From contig NZ_BAFU01000248.1 of NCBI RefSeq assembly GCF_000308495.1, positions 1 through 64,000 of the forward strand: a stretch of DNA of 64,000 bases, written 5' to 3'. The notes beneath the pieces were generated by a model that was given only the letters and a program-made list of their open reading frames with translations, did not search any database and was not told the origin of the DNA. The stretch comes from Nocardia brevicatena NBRC 12119 (GTDB lineage: Bacteria; Actinomycetota; Actinomycetes; Mycobacteriales; Mycobacteriaceae). Position numbers and translations under genes: made by a program. Below are positions 46,266 to 55,459 of this stretch, one piece after another; position 1 is the first letter of the stretch, and each line of letters opens with the position of its first letter.

Positions 46266-47879
46266 CTACACCGGCTCAGACGCCGCGGCGACCAGCACCG
46301 CATGCAGTGTCCTGGCCTGCACACCCGCCTCGTCGCCCCGCAGCACCACCTCGGCGAACGCAGCGCCCACAGCCCGGCTCACATCGAAACCACCCAGGGC
46401 CGTGGCATCCCCGGTCAATTCGGCACGCCACTGCCGGTAACCACGCACCACCTCGGCGAGTGTGCGGTGGCGTCCCGACTCCCGACGCAGGTACTCCGCG
46501 ATCAGGACCCGCTGTGCCTGCCTGCTCGCGAGACCGCCACCAGCGATATCGAGCGCCCGGCCGAATTCACGCAATGTTGCCGTATAGATATCCAGTTGTG
46601 CCGGCTCGGCGCCGGGTTCCGTGATTCCGGTCGCTCGCTTCGGCTCCTGTGCGGTTCGCTGGTCGAGAGTCATCGAGCGGGTTGCGCCCTGGATGCCGCG
46701 CGGTTCGGAGCTCCACCGCGCCATGCCCGATTCGTCGGTGAGTTCTGCCACCGCGGCGATATCCAGGGTGATCACCGGGTAGTCGGTGAGCACCCGGTCC
46801 ACCGCGGACACGAACTCCCGCACGGCCGGTACCTGGAGGCCGGGTGTGTCGAATCCGACCACCCGCACACCGTGGCGGTCGACCAACATTCGCGCCAGCC
46901 ACCCGATCACGGGATCGGATGCCGGTCGCTCACCGGAACTGCGCCGATCACGCTCACGGGGCTTTTCGCCGGGCGGTTTGTTCGACGGCGGCGGGGAATC
47001 GTGCCGAGGGCTCGGCTCGGCACCCATGGGCGGGCCCGCTGTTCGAGACGGCTGTCCGGCCCACGGGGTGTCGCGCCGTCCCATACCTGACTCTACCGGG
47101 CGACCAGGAGCTGGGCCTGGGGTGCGGGGTGCATCCCGCGTGGCGGCCGGGGGCAGCACCGAGGACGTGGGAGGCACCGTGGACGGGGGCGCTACCGAAG
47201 AGGGGGGTCGTCGACCGGAGTTTTCGGCAGGATTGCCGGATACACCATTGCCCGCTCGACTGCCCTGTTCCGGCTCGGGGCGTCCACGATCCGGCTGAGG
47301 GCGTCCGTGTTCCGACGGCTCCTGACGCTGTTGGCCGCTTTCCGACGTCGGCCGTCCCGCGGAACCATCCGTCGAGAGCGGTGCGCCAGGTGTGGGTGGC
47401 GCAGTGAGCTGCGCCCGGTCCGTCGGATACGCCGGGGCCCTCGCCGCCGGAGAGGTCGCTGTGGGATCGAACGACACTGGCGGCTGTACACCGACGGGAG
47501 ACGGCGTGCCCGTGCCGTCGTCCAACCGCAGCAAAGCCGGCTCTCCGGTTTGCGGATGCATGCCCGGAGCCGCGGTATTTATCCGGGCAGCACCGTCGAC
47601 ATCCTGTGCCTCGAATTGGCTTGCAGCATTGGTCATTCCGACGGACGTACCGTGCAGGCTCTCCGCCATCGCCTGGACATTGGTCAGCAATTGATCGGCA
47701 TGCGGTTTGAACTCCTGGGCGAACGCCAGGCCCAGATCGTCGTCGCCCCAACTACCCTCGGCCTGCGCCAGGCAATCCCGCAATCCCGCATAGGTCTGCC
47801 TCATCCGGTCACCGAGTTCGGCCAGCCGTGCTCCCCGCTCTCGCAGACCGGCCAGGTCCAACCGTGTTTCACTGTTCAT
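46266..47879 (-). CDS. WXG100-domain protein with degenerate zincin-like C-terminus
   Basis: About 537 residues; the ATG at 47879 (MNSETRLDLAGLRERG) has a GGTGGG site. Residues 1-100 form a WXG100 helical hairpin with the WG turn in LAQAEGSWGDDDLGLAF. A very Pro/Ser/Arg-rich linker spans about 100-330. The C-terminal domain (DPVIGWLARMLVDRHGVRVV, IYTATLREFGRALDIAGGGL, AVGAAFAEVVLRGDEAG) matches the layout of zincin-type toxin peptidases, in which a HExxH-H/E-type motif is expected. Here that site reads REFGRALD, so zinc ligands are lost. It precedes the giant gene by 3 bases and is probably its ESX partner or chaperone. Confidence 0.75.
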   Translation of the reverse strand: MNSETRLDLAGLRERGARLAELGDRMRQTYAGLRDCLAQAEGSWGDDDLGLAFAQEFKPHADQLLTNVQAMAESLHGTSVGMTNAASQFEAQDVDGAARINTAAPGMHPQTGEPALLRLDDGTGTPSPVGVQPPVSFDPTATSPAARAPAYPTDRAQLTAPPTPGAPLSTDGSAGRPTSESGQQRQEPSEHGRPQPDRGRPEPEQGSRAGNGVSGNPAENSGRRPPSSVAPPSTVPPTSSVLPPAATRDAPRTPGPAPGRPVESGMGRRDTPWAGQPSRTAGPPMGAEPSPRHDSPPPSNKPPGEKPRERDRRSSGERPASDPVIGWLARMLVDRHGVRVVGFDTPGLQVPAVREFVSAVDRVLTDYPVITLDIAAVAELTDESGMARWSSEPRGIQGATRSMTLDQRTAQEPKRATGITEPGAEPAQLDIYTATLREFGRALDIAGGGLASRQAQRVLIAEYLRRESGRHRTLAEVVRGYRQWRAELTGDATALGGFDVSRAVGAAFAEVVLRGDEAGVQARTLHAVLVAAASEPV

Positions 47880-47895
47880 GTCCCACCTAGGTCGG

Positions 47896-49338
47896 TCAGG
47901 CTCGGCCGCTGGTGCGCAGGCGGAACCGCCGCTCGAAATCGGTGACGAAGACCGATAGCGGCACCGACGAGCTCGAACGCTCCACGACACCATCGTCGGC
48001 GACGTAGAAAACCGCGCGGTCCAAAGTCATTTCACCGTCCGGCACCGGCGAACGCACCATCCAGCCCATGCTGATGCGGTCGGCCCGCAACGTCGACAGG
48101 GGGTACCCCGTGGTGTCGTAACCCCGCCTGTGGATGTGATCCCGGACCAGGTCGAGCGCATCCGCTTCGCGGATCCCGGCGGTGCGACCGGCGACCAGAT
48201 CGGCGAGCACGAACTGGAACAGGGCGCCATCGATGTCGACCCCGGCGCCGTTACCGAGAACCTGCACGATCGCCTCTCGTGTCACCGCGGCGGCCTGCGC
48301 CGACGACACCAATAACTCGGCGCCTGCCGTTTCCGGTGACGGGCCATCCAGCAGGCTGTCGACCACTCCCGCAACCGTCTCGACCGTCCACACTGCGGGC
48401 AGCGCCGGCGCGCATTCCGGTATCGGAGCGGATTCGCCCCGATACCACTGCCCGGCCTCCCACCAGTAGCAGAACGACAGCAAGCCGGTCATCGCACGCG
48501 GATTGAGCACCGGGTCCGCCACCCAGTCCGGAGCTCCCGCAAACAATTTCGGCATCTCGCCACCCCCGTTGTACGCAGCGTCCAAGACCGGCGCATCCCA
48601 CACCCCGCCCGACAGCACCGCGCGGTCCCCGGGCAGCAGAGTCAACGTCGAGCCGCTATGCCCCGCGCTTTCGAATATGCCCACCGACGGACCGATCCGC
48701 GGCCCCCGCTCCGATCCGACCGCCACGAAGGCCGCCGCCAGCACCGCCCACCGGGCCCACAACACCGCCAGTTCCGGCAACTCACCGGCCACGACCACCG
48801 CCCGCACACCCGCACGCTGGTCCGCCCGCATCCCGTCCGCGGCAGCCTGCGGCGGCCTCGACTGGCGATCACCACGCCCGATGTAAGCCGCCAACCACAC
48901 CGGCAGCCGACCGCGCGGATAGTGTTCCACATCAGCCAGATATGCCTCCGGCGCGAACAACTGCTCACCGGGAAACGGCTCGGCACCATAATCGGCGACG
49001 ACCTCGGCACCGTCCCCGTCGATGCGCACCAGCAACCGCCACCATGGTCCGCTCTCCGACCCGGCCGACATCCGCCGATGCCGACGCACCGACTCCCACA
49101 CCGCATCCGACACCTGGCACCGAATCGCCCTGCTGCCGTCATCGGCCACCAGCAGCGCCGATTCAGCGACAACGGTCATCGCGAACCACGCCTCCAACCG
49201 TTGCCACCCGAGCGGGGCAAGCCCCCGCAACCCATCCACAATCCGATCGGCCGGCTCCGTGAGATCCTCACCTCCCGAATCGATCACAGCACACCCCCAA
49301 TTCGGCGAACCTTCACTACACCGACCGCTCCGCAACAC
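47896..49338 (-). CDS. YezG-like (immunity-type) protein, first gene of the giant-gene operon
   Basis: Up to 480 residues; a GTG at 49287 (VIDSGGEDLTEPADRIVD) is an equally likely start. The N-terminal 140 residues, LRGLAPLGWQRLEAWFAMTV through RRHRRMSAGSESGPWWRLLV, RIDGDGAEVVADYGAEPFPG and DVEHYPRGRLPVWLAAYI, follow the pattern of YezG/DUF600-type immunity proteins. The middle is Ala-rich (VVVAGELPELAVLWARWAVL). The C-terminus (IREADALDLVRDHIHRRGYD, PVPDGEMTLDRAVFYVADD) is a separate small domain, possibly another immunity-type fold. It ends 16 bases before the WXG100 gene start. A role in neutralising the giant protein is an inference from position and fold. Confidence 0.6.
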   Translation of the reverse strand: MLRSGRCSEGSPNWGCAVIDSGGEDLTEPADRIVDGLRGLAPLGWQRLEAWFAMTVVAESALLVADDGSRAIRCQVSDAVWESVRRHRRMSAGSESGPWWRLLVRIDGDGAEVVADYGAEPFPGEQLFAPEAYLADVEHYPRGRLPVWLAAYIGRGDRQSRPPQAAADGMRADQRAGVRAVVVAGELPELAVLWARWAVLAAAFVAVGSERGPRIGPSVGIFESAGHSGSTLTLLPGDRAVLSGGVWDAPVLDAAYNGGGEMPKLFAGAPDWVADPVLNPRAMTGLLSFCYWWEAGQWYRGESAPIPECAPALPAVWTVETVAGVVDSLLDGPSPETAGAELLVSSAQAAAVTREAIVQVLGNGAGVDIDGALFQFVLADLVAGRTAGIREADALDLVRDHIHRRGYDTTGYPLSTLRADRISMGWMVRSPVPDGEMTLDRAVFYVADDGVVERSSSSVPLSVFVTDFERRFRLRTSGRA

Positions 49339-49699
49339 AGTCCCGCAGCCTCGACCACCAAGAGTTCACGAGCAATTTCCACAATCGCCCCCCAATCGCC
49401 TCGACCAGTTCATCGCCAGGATCGGATCGCACCCACATGGAGGGTTTCGCAATCGACACTCGGATGCAAACAGCAGTTGCCAACCGTGGCAAACGTCCTG
49501 CCCGCCACACTCGGACCGTAGACCTACCGAACCACTCACACCCCGACATCCCCACCGGCGCCATCCTCGACGTCCCCCGGGACAATCCGCTTCCCCTGGT
49601 GCCCGTCGTAACGGTCCCTTGAACCATTACGACGGGTGTGGCGTGACGTGGTCGGTGCCTGTGGCCGGCGCCGGCTCGAGAAAGCGCGGGCAGCCCCGA
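49339..49699. other. Upstream region of the giant-gene operon
   Basis: About 360 bases that should contain the operon promoter. A minus-strand frame ends here with MWVRSDPGDELVEAIGGRLW, but it overlaps the next gene's 5' end and has no known motif. No convincing -10/-35 pair could be chosen by eye. Confidence 0.3.
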
Positions 49700-50275
49700 T
49701 CTGGTTGCCGCCTGTTCGATGAACCTGTATTCGTTCGCGTTCACCGGGTACGGCACGGCCGTCGGTGAGATGGGCAACGCGGCGCAGCGCGGGACCCGCG
49801 GGCCGCGTGGGTGGAGATACGAGCCGCACGTCCTGGAAGGCAAAGTGCGCTCCGTTCCACTCGGGACCACAGCTGCCGCAGGATATCGATGGTTCCACCA
49901 GGCGGTCGGTGTGGGTTCGAAAATCGATCCCCCTGGCGGCGTGGTGGGCCCGGGTGGCGGAGTTCGGGCATCCGCCGCCCATACCCGCGATCGGCCGCCC
50001 CTCCGACAGCCGGTCGACGGCGGCCGGCCGATGGGCCGGCAGGAGCGGATGATGTAGCGCGGGATGCAGCACGGCCATGCCGAGCGTAAGGCGTTCGGTG
50101 GCCTGGGCGACTGCGGCCGGCAATATGAGCGGATCCGCGTGTGGTCGGGTAACAGGACCGTCGCCCGCCCGGATCGAGTCGAATCCGCATGCCTCGGCGC
50201 ATCAGGCCGGCTCGACGAATGCCTGCGTGCCGTGCCTGTCCAACACAGACTGGTCCCGCGTCGGTAGCAGATAGC
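49700..50275 (-). pseudogene. Luciferase-like (LLM) flavin oxidoreductase, broken
   Basis: Readable from about 50275: KVGYLLPTRDQSVLDRHG, then a TGA after AFVEPA, then CAEACGFDSIRAGDGP, PAAVAQATERLTLGMAVLHP, AVDRLSEGRPIAGMGGGCP and RGIDFRTHTDRLVE, the F420/FMN LLM core. Near 49890 the frame changes (ETIDILRQLWSRVE), and the C-terminal two-thirds is missing. It carries a nonsense codon, a frameshift and a truncation. Confidence 0.7.
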
Positions 50276-50303
50276 CGACCTTTACCGGATTCCCGACAAG
50301 TGA

Positions 50304-51284
50304 TTACCGGATATCACGTGGTGCTGTGGCACCGAAGCGGGCAGGGCTGCCGACGGTCAGTACGACCTTGCCGGTGGCATGTCCGCGTCCGACCAGCCGA
50401 TTGGCCTCCGCCGCACGCGCCAGTGGTAGTTCGCTGTCGATATGCACCGTCAGCTGTCCCTCGTCCACGAGCTGTGCCAGCGCTGCCAAACCCACCTGGT
50501 CGGGTTCGACCAGGAACCCGGAGGCACGCACCCCCAGCTCGGCGGCCCGGGCGGCCATTCCTGGAGTCCAGGCGCTCTGTGCATTGACCATGATTCCGCT
50601 GCGACGCAGGCACTGCAGCGCGCCGAGGGCGGCATCACCGCCGAACATCTGGATCACCACATCGACATCGCCGACCGCGGTGGCGACATCGATGGTGGTG
50701 TAGTCCACCACTTCGTCCGCCCCCAGGGCTCGGACGAAAGGATATTTGGCGGCGCTCGCGGTGCCGATCACATAGGCGCCCAACGACTTGGCGATCTGCA
50801 CCGCGAGATGTCCGACTCCGCCCGCGGCCGCCGTGATCAACACTCGCTGCCCAGGACCGACCCGGGCCACATCGACCAGTATCTGCCATGCGGTGAGCCC
50901 GGCCAGCGGTAACGCGGCCGCCTCCGGAAAGGTCGACTTCTCCGGCATCTGTGCGAAATGACGGGCGGGCGCGGTGACATATTCGGCGTAGGCGCCGGCC
51001 GCCCGCGGAAACCATGGCATCCCGAATACCCGGTCGCCGGGCCGGAACCGGGTGGTGCCGTAGCCGACCTCGGTGACTACGCCGGCGACGTCCCAGCCAT
51101 GGACGAACGGCAGCTCGAGGATCCGGTTGTAGGCCGAGCCCTGGGCGGTGTAGAAGTCGACCGGATTCACGCCCGCCGCAACCACTTCCACGAGAACCTC
51201 GCCGAAGGCGGGTTTCGGCCGGTCGATCTCGGTCAACCGCATGTTCTCCGTACTTCCCCACTCTTCCTGCAGCACTGCCAGCAT
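50304..51284 (-). CDS. Zinc-free NADP-dependent quinone oxidoreductase-like (MDR) protein
   Basis: A 326-residue medium-chain dehydrogenase/reductase. GAGGAGG lies 7-8 bases upstream of the ATG at 51284. Visible features are MLAVLQEEWGSTENMRLTEI, the GroES-like fold with AAGVNPVDFYTAQGSAYNRI, GWDVAGVVTEVGYG, and the nucleotide-binding AAAGGVGHLAVQIAKSLGAY followed by ALGADEVVDYTT. Zinc-ligand Cys residues are absent, so it belongs to the quinone oxidoreductase branch. It is divergent from a SnoaL-TetR pair, which may regulate it. Intact. Confidence 0.92.
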   Translation of the reverse strand: MLAVLQEEWGSTENMRLTEIDRPKPAFGEVLVEVVAAGVNPVDFYTAQGSAYNRILELPFVHGWDVAGVVTEVGYGTTRFRPGDRVFGMPWFPRAAGAYAEYVTAPARHFAQMPEKSTFPEAAALPLAGLTAWQILVDVARVGPGQRVLITAAAGGVGHLAVQIAKSLGAYVIGTASAAKYPFVRALGADEVVDYTTIDVATAVGDVDVVIQMFGGDAALGALQCLRRSGIMVNAQSAWTPGMAARAAELGVRASGFLVEPDQVGLAALAQLVDEGQLTVHIDSELPLARAAEANRLVGRGHATGKVVLTVGSPARFGATAPRDIR

Positions 51285-51313
51285 GACTGACCCTCCTCGA
51301 GCGCTCCGGGAAA

Positions 51314-51319
51314 AGTATA
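51314..51319 (-). promoter_or_regulatory. Candidate -10 element of the oxidoreductase gene
   Basis: On the minus strand this reads TATACT, one base from the consensus, 30 bases upstream of the oxidoreductase start. The matching -35 element is weak. It lies in the 156-base divergent region shared with the SnoaL-TetR genes, a natural place for TetR control. Confidence 0.4.
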
Positions 51320-51440
51320 TGGACGACTGTACTATTAGTTGACCACCTATGTACAGCGTGCTTTCCTATCAATGTCTTTGCTTCAGGACGAAACGACATC
51401 CGACTGTCCATTTAGTGCCCCGGGAATCTGGAGGATTGCG

Positions 51441-51908
51441 ATGACTGGAACACCGATCGAGACGGTGCAGACCTATGCGGAGGCCAAGTCGCGAGCCGAT
51501 ATCGCGGCCGCGCTGTCGGCCTGCCATGACGACGCGATACTCGAGACCGTCCCGTTCCGGGTCGTCGGCCGCAGCCGGACCGAGGCAGCCGGGCATCTGA
51601 CCGGGTTCTTCCGCGCCTTCCCCGACTACTCGGTCGAGCTCGAGTACCTGCACGAGACCGCGGTCTCGTTGTGGGGGCCGGGACCATCCGCGCCACGATG
51701 GTTGGGGCCGCCGGCCGGTATCGAACCGACCGGCCGTCGCTTCGCGCTGCCGTTCGCCTGTCACTGGCGTATGCGCGATGGCCTGATCGCGCAGGAACGA
51801 TTCTTCTTCGACTTCCGCCAGATGTGCGAACAACTCGGCCTGTCGACCGATGCGGCGGCGGCCCAGTTCGGCGCCTGGCGCGACACCGCCCGGTCGCCCC
51901 AACCCTGA
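51441..51908 (+). CDS. SnoaL-like polyketide cyclase/ester cyclase-fold protein
   Basis: About 155 residues; the ATG at 51441 has GGAGG 6 bases upstream. The SnoaL/NTF2-like fold is suggested by IETVQTYAEAKSRADIAAAL, ETVPFRVVGRSRTEAAGHLT, FFRAFPDYSVELEYLHET and IEPTGRRFALPFACHWRMRD followed by FFFDFRQMCEQLGL. Between 51670 and 51720 the residues PGPSAPRWLGPPAG look out of place, while the neighbouring frame reads GAGTIRATMVGAAG, closer to the family. The frame is kept overall, so two compensating small indels are likely. Same strand as the TetR gene 32 bases downstream. Confidence 0.7.
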   Translation: MTGTPIETVQTYAEAKSRADIAAALSACHDDAILETVPFRVVGRSRTEAAGHLTGFFRAFPDYSVELEYLHETAVSLWGPGPSAPRWLGPPAGIEPTGRRFALPFACHWRMRDGLIAQERFFFDFRQMCEQLGLSTDAAAAQFGAWRDTARSPQP

Positions 51909-51940
51909 AACCCGGACAGCCGTCCTAGTACTCTGGGGTT

Positions 51941-52573
51941 ATGGACAAGAGGGTGCAGCGTGGCCTCCGATCACGACAGATCATTCTGGACCGGGCGATG
52001 AACATCGCCTCGGTGGAAGGACTCGAAAGCCTGTCCGTGCGGCGGCTGGCTAGCGAACTCGAGGTCAGCAAGAGCGGTGTATTCGCACAGTTCGGGTCCA
52101 AGGAGGAACTGCAGCTGGCGACGGTGCGGGCGGCAATCGACGTGTTCTCCGCCCGGGTGATCCGCCCGGCCATGAAGGTGCCCGCCGGGATCCGGCGGGT
52201 CAGGGCGCTGTCCGAGTCGTGGATGGACTATGCGCAGCAGCCCGTATTCGAGGGCGGCTGTTTCTTCATCTCGGTGGCGCCCGAATTCGACACCCGGCCC
52301 GGGCGAGTTCGCGATGCCCTCGCCTCGGCCCGCCGGGACTGGCACACCCTCTACACGACCATCGTTACCGAGGCTCAGCAACTGGGCGAGATACGCCCCG
52401 AAATCGATCCGGCCGACCTGGCCTTCGAACTCGACGCCCTCGCCCGCATCGCCGCCGAGGACGCCGCCTTGCTCGACGACAACCCCCGATACGACCGGGC
52501 CCGGCGGATCACTGCGAACCGCCTGCGTGCGGTGGCAACCGATACCGCCGCGCTCGACCACAACCCGCACTGA
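51941..52573 (+). CDS. TetR-family transcriptional regulator
   Basis: A 210-residue regulator. The HTH region is RSRQIILDRAMNIASVEGLE, SLSVRRLASELEVSKSGVFA, QFGSKEELQLATVRAAI. The C-terminal ligand domain has SWMDYAQQPVFEGGCFFISV and LAFELDALARIAAEDAALLD, typical of a TetR_C group that responds to hydrophobic molecules. It is probably co-transcribed with the SnoaL-like gene and likely controls the divergent oxidoreductase. Intact. Confidence 0.93.
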   Translation: MDKRVQRGLRSRQIILDRAMNIASVEGLESLSVRRLASELEVSKSGVFAQFGSKEELQLATVRAAIDVFSARVIRPAMKVPAGIRRVRALSESWMDYAQQPVFEGGCFFISVAPEFDTRPGRVRDALASARRDWHTLYTTIVTEAQQLGEIRPEIDPADLAFELDALARIAAEDAALLDDNPRYDRARRITANRLRAVATDTAALDHNPH

Positions 52574-52599
52574 CAATCGACAAAGGCGTGTCTGGCTTC

Positions 52600-52905
52600 T
52601 GTATCGAAGTGGTGATGTGGGTTGCGGTGTGGGCTGTCCTGGGTATCTGCCCGGCCGAGGTCCGCATCGCGATCGCGTGCGACGACTTCTCCCTCCATCT
52701 GACGACCAAGGAGCGTCGGTGGGTGGCAGAGTGGACCGAGGCCCAGTTCACCGCGCTGCGGTACTTCGCGCTCGACGGCACCGACCACGGCAGTCACCGG
52801 GAGCAGGTATCGATGATTCGTCGCTACATCATCTGACGCACCAAGCACACCGAGGACGAGCGGCTACGCAAATCGTCGATAGGGCAAACGTAGTCCGATG
52901 CGGTA
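52600..52905 (+). pseudogene. IS630-type transposase, C-terminal remnant
   Basis: Short pieces match the end of IS630-family transposases: IACDDFSLHLTTKERRWVAE, then EAQFTALRYFALDGTDHGSH and QVSMIRRYII, with a shifted HTEDERLRK at the end. The intervening conserved segment (a PTxxSWLNxIE stretch) is deleted. No intact terminal repeat was seen. Confidence 0.7.
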
Positions 52906-52918
52906 CTAGGCTGAGTTT

Positions 52919-54361
52919 GTGGCTGTAGTCATCGTCGGTGCAGGGTTCGGTGGGGTGGCGATGGCATTGGAGCTCGTGCGCTCCGGTCACCATGATTTCG
53001 TCATCCTGGAGAAGGCGTCCGAGGCAGGGGGAGTCTGGCGGGAAAACACCTATCCGGGTGCGGCATGCGATGTTCCGTCGCCGTACTACTCGTTCTCATT
53101 CGCTCCGAACCCCAGTTGGCCGAGGCGGTATTCGGAGCAGCGCGATATCAAGGACTATCTGAACCGGCTGATGGACGACTACGGTCTGCGTCCGCACATC
53201 CGGTTCGATACGGAGGTAACCGGCGCGGACTTCGATGCGGCAACGCGACGGTGGCGGATCGAGACGAACACCGGCGAGGCCTTGGATGCCGATGTGTTCG
53301 TGCCCGCCACTGGCCAGCTGTCCCGACCGGCAATTCCGGCAATCTCGGGCCGAGAAACATTTGCGGGCGTCAGCTTCCATTCAGCGGAGTGGAATCACGA
53401 CTACGAACTCGCCGGCAAGCGGGTGGCGGTCATCGGAACCGGTGCGAGCGCCGTCCAGTTCGTGCCGCGGATCCAGCCGGTGGTGGCAGATCTGACGGTT
53501 TTTCAGCGAACGGCTCCCTACATCCTGCCGAAGCCGGACACCGCGTACGGTCGCTTGCGCCGGTTGACTTTTCGGCGGAGGCCACTGCTGCACAGCGCGG
53601 AGCGGCTGCTGTGCTGGTCGGGCGGGGAACTTGCCGCCTTGGGTCTTATGGGGAATCGAAGCATTGCACGCCTTGTCGGCTGGATCGCGAAATGTAATCT
53701 GCGCATACAAATTCCGGACGAGAAACTGCGGGCGGCGCTGACACCGGACTATCCGATCGGGTGTAAGTGTGTGCTATTCGGCAACAAATTCTATGCCGCG
53801 CTCACCGAAACCAATGTGCACGTGGTGACCGAGGCCATCACCGAGATCACCCCCCGAGGAATCCGGACTGCCGACGGTGTCGAACACGACGTCGATGCCA
53901 TTATCTACGGGACAGGTTTCCTGGCGCAGGAACTGTTGGCGCCGATGAAGATCCGAGATCACAACGGTCGCGACCTGCACGATGTGTGGGCCGCAGGCGC
54001 ACGGGCCTACCTGGGCATCGCGGTTCCCGGTTTTCCGAATCTGTTCATCATGTATGGCCCGAACACCAATCTCGGCTCCGGGTCGATCATCTACATGCTC
54101 GAACGCCAAGCGCGCTACATCCGCCAACTCATCGAGTATCTCGATACTCGTCCGGGAACCGCGCTCGACGTGCGCGCCGACGTCGAGCGACGCTACGATA
54201 CCGAGGTTCAGCGCAGGCTCGCCTCGACGGTATGGGCTTCCTGTGCGAGCTGGTATCGCTCCGAAACCGGCCGGATCTCGACGAACTGGCCCGGACTGGT
54301 CAGTGAATACGACCGACGTACCCGCCGAGTCGAGATCGCGGACTACCGGCTCATGTCGTAG
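52919..54361 (+). CDS. Baeyer-Villiger-type flavin monooxygenase
   Basis: A 480-residue FAD/NADPH monooxygenase. The FAD Rossmann motif is VVIVGAGFGGVAMALELVRS, followed by GGVWRENTYPGAACDVPSPY. The Baeyer-Villiger fingerprint position is FAGVSFHSAEWNHD (FxGxxxHxxxW, with Asn where Pro/Asp is usual). The NADPH motif is VAVIGTGASAVQFVP; the C-terminal ATG-like motif is IIYGTGFLAQELLAPM. It starts at GTG 52919 without a ribosome-binding site; a TACTAG sits about 10 bases upstream, so a leaderless transcript is possible. It would convert ketones to esters or lactones. Intact. Confidence 0.92.
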   Translation: MAVVIVGAGFGGVAMALELVRSGHHDFVILEKASEAGGVWRENTYPGAACDVPSPYYSFSFAPNPSWPRRYSEQRDIKDYLNRLMDDYGLRPHIRFDTEVTGADFDAATRRWRIETNTGEALDADVFVPATGQLSRPAIPAISGRETFAGVSFHSAEWNHDYELAGKRVAVIGTGASAVQFVPRIQPVVADLTVFQRTAPYILPKPDTAYGRLRRLTFRRRPLLHSAERLLCWSGGELAALGLMGNRSIARLVGWIAKCNLRIQIPDEKLRAALTPDYPIGCKCVLFGNKFYAALTETNVHVVTEAITEITPRGIRTADGVEHDVDAIIYGTGFLAQELLAPMKIRDHNGRDLHDVWAAGARAYLGIAVPGFPNLFIMYGPNTNLGSGSIIYMLERQARYIRQLIEYLDTRPGTALDVRADVERRYDTEVQRRLASTVWASCASWYRSETGRISTNWPGLVSEYDRRTRRVEIADYRLMS

Positions 54362-54993
54362 GCAGAAGTGACGGGCGGGCCGGCAGTGCCCATGCCTCTG
54401 CACCCCTGTGCGGTTGGTGCTCGGCTTGGCTGCCGATGAAGGGCCGGTCGGCGTGCCGGCCGCTGGGGTGTCTGCCCGCTTGCCGGCTGGTGCGCTCGGC
54501 ATAGTGCCGCGTCAAGCAATGTTGGGTAGGTAATCTGGATGCCGGATTTCGATCCGACCGCGAAGTCATGGATGGGTGCGCAACGGGCTCTGGTGCAGAC
54601 TTCGTGATCAATTCCGTAGCAGAGTGCATTTGCGGAGTAGATCGAGGTTTACAGCCGCACATTTGGCGTTGAGCATCCGATGCGGTTGATGTGGCTCCGA
54701 TGGGACCGGAACTGTAAAGCAAAGTCAGGCCATTACGGATGGCGCCCTAACCGGGACTGCCACATCGCTGGGCCAGTGTCCCATGCCGGAATTCGTTGAT
54801 TACTCCTTGGCTCGTGGCGTGTCGGGGTGGGATGCTGGTGTTGGGAGATGATGCCGGGCATGCCCGAGCGGCGCACCCGCAGATTCCGGTGCTCGTGGAC
54901 GCCGGATCCGGCTCGTGCGGTGGATCCGACGTGGCCGGACCCCGAGTGTGCGAGAGTTGACCCCGTTGATCGAAAACGAAAGGAGAACCACCT
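54362..54993. other. Region without a confident gene
   Basis: About 630 bases. Overlapping open frames on both strands carry no known motif. It has a lower GC part around 54530-54740. Confidence 0.3.
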
Positions 54994-55329
54994 ATGGGTC
55001 GATTCGTCCGATGTGCGATTACCGCGTCGGCGTTCGCTGCCCTGGGCGGGATGGCCGGCTTCGCACCGAACGCGGCAGCCACCCCGTCGATTTACGAACC
55101 GAGCATCACCCCGTGCAGTCACCTGTTCAAGACACCGTTCGAATTCAATCGTGCGGCCCCGACATATTGGAGCCCGTTCGGCACCGCCGACATCGTCTGC
55201 TACGACGTCGGCTACCCGCCGGTGAGCTTCTATCAGCGTGACCCGTCGGGGCAGTGGCACGCGATGAACGAACTCATCCCCGGCAACTATTTCATCAACA
55301 TCGTCGGCTACGGCCGCTTGCCCGCCTAG
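54994..55329 (+). CDS. Small secreted protein
   Basis: A 111-residue protein with AAAGGAGAA about 8 bases upstream of the ATG. The signal peptide is RCAITASAFAALGGMAGFAP, with cleavage near NAAA-TP. The mature part contains two Cys (ITPCSHLFKTPFEF and IVCYDVGYPPVSFY) and many aromatic residues. It resembles short actinobacterial exported proteins of unknown function. No partner gene is adjacent. Confidence 0.75.
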   Translation: MGRFVRCAITASAFAALGGMAGFAPNAAATPSIYEPSITPCSHLFKTPFEFNRAAPTYWSPFGTADIVCYDVGYPPVSFYQRDPSGQWHAMNELIPGNYFINIVGYGRLPA

Positions 55330-55459
55330 GACGTGTATCGAAGTGCAGGACCGCTGCGCTGCGCGACGTACTTGCCACCGGTTCGCGGCGGCATCCCGAT
55401 GGGTGAACAGAGCGATGAAAGTTGTCAATTTACTTGTGAAACAGTCCTATTGACGGATT

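Noticed and set aside
44661-47090. Plus-strand open frame of about 809 codons opposite the operon
   Set aside because: Arg/His/Pro-rich composition typical of antisense frames in GC-rich genes; the minus strand encodes the WXG-like N-terminus and linker here.
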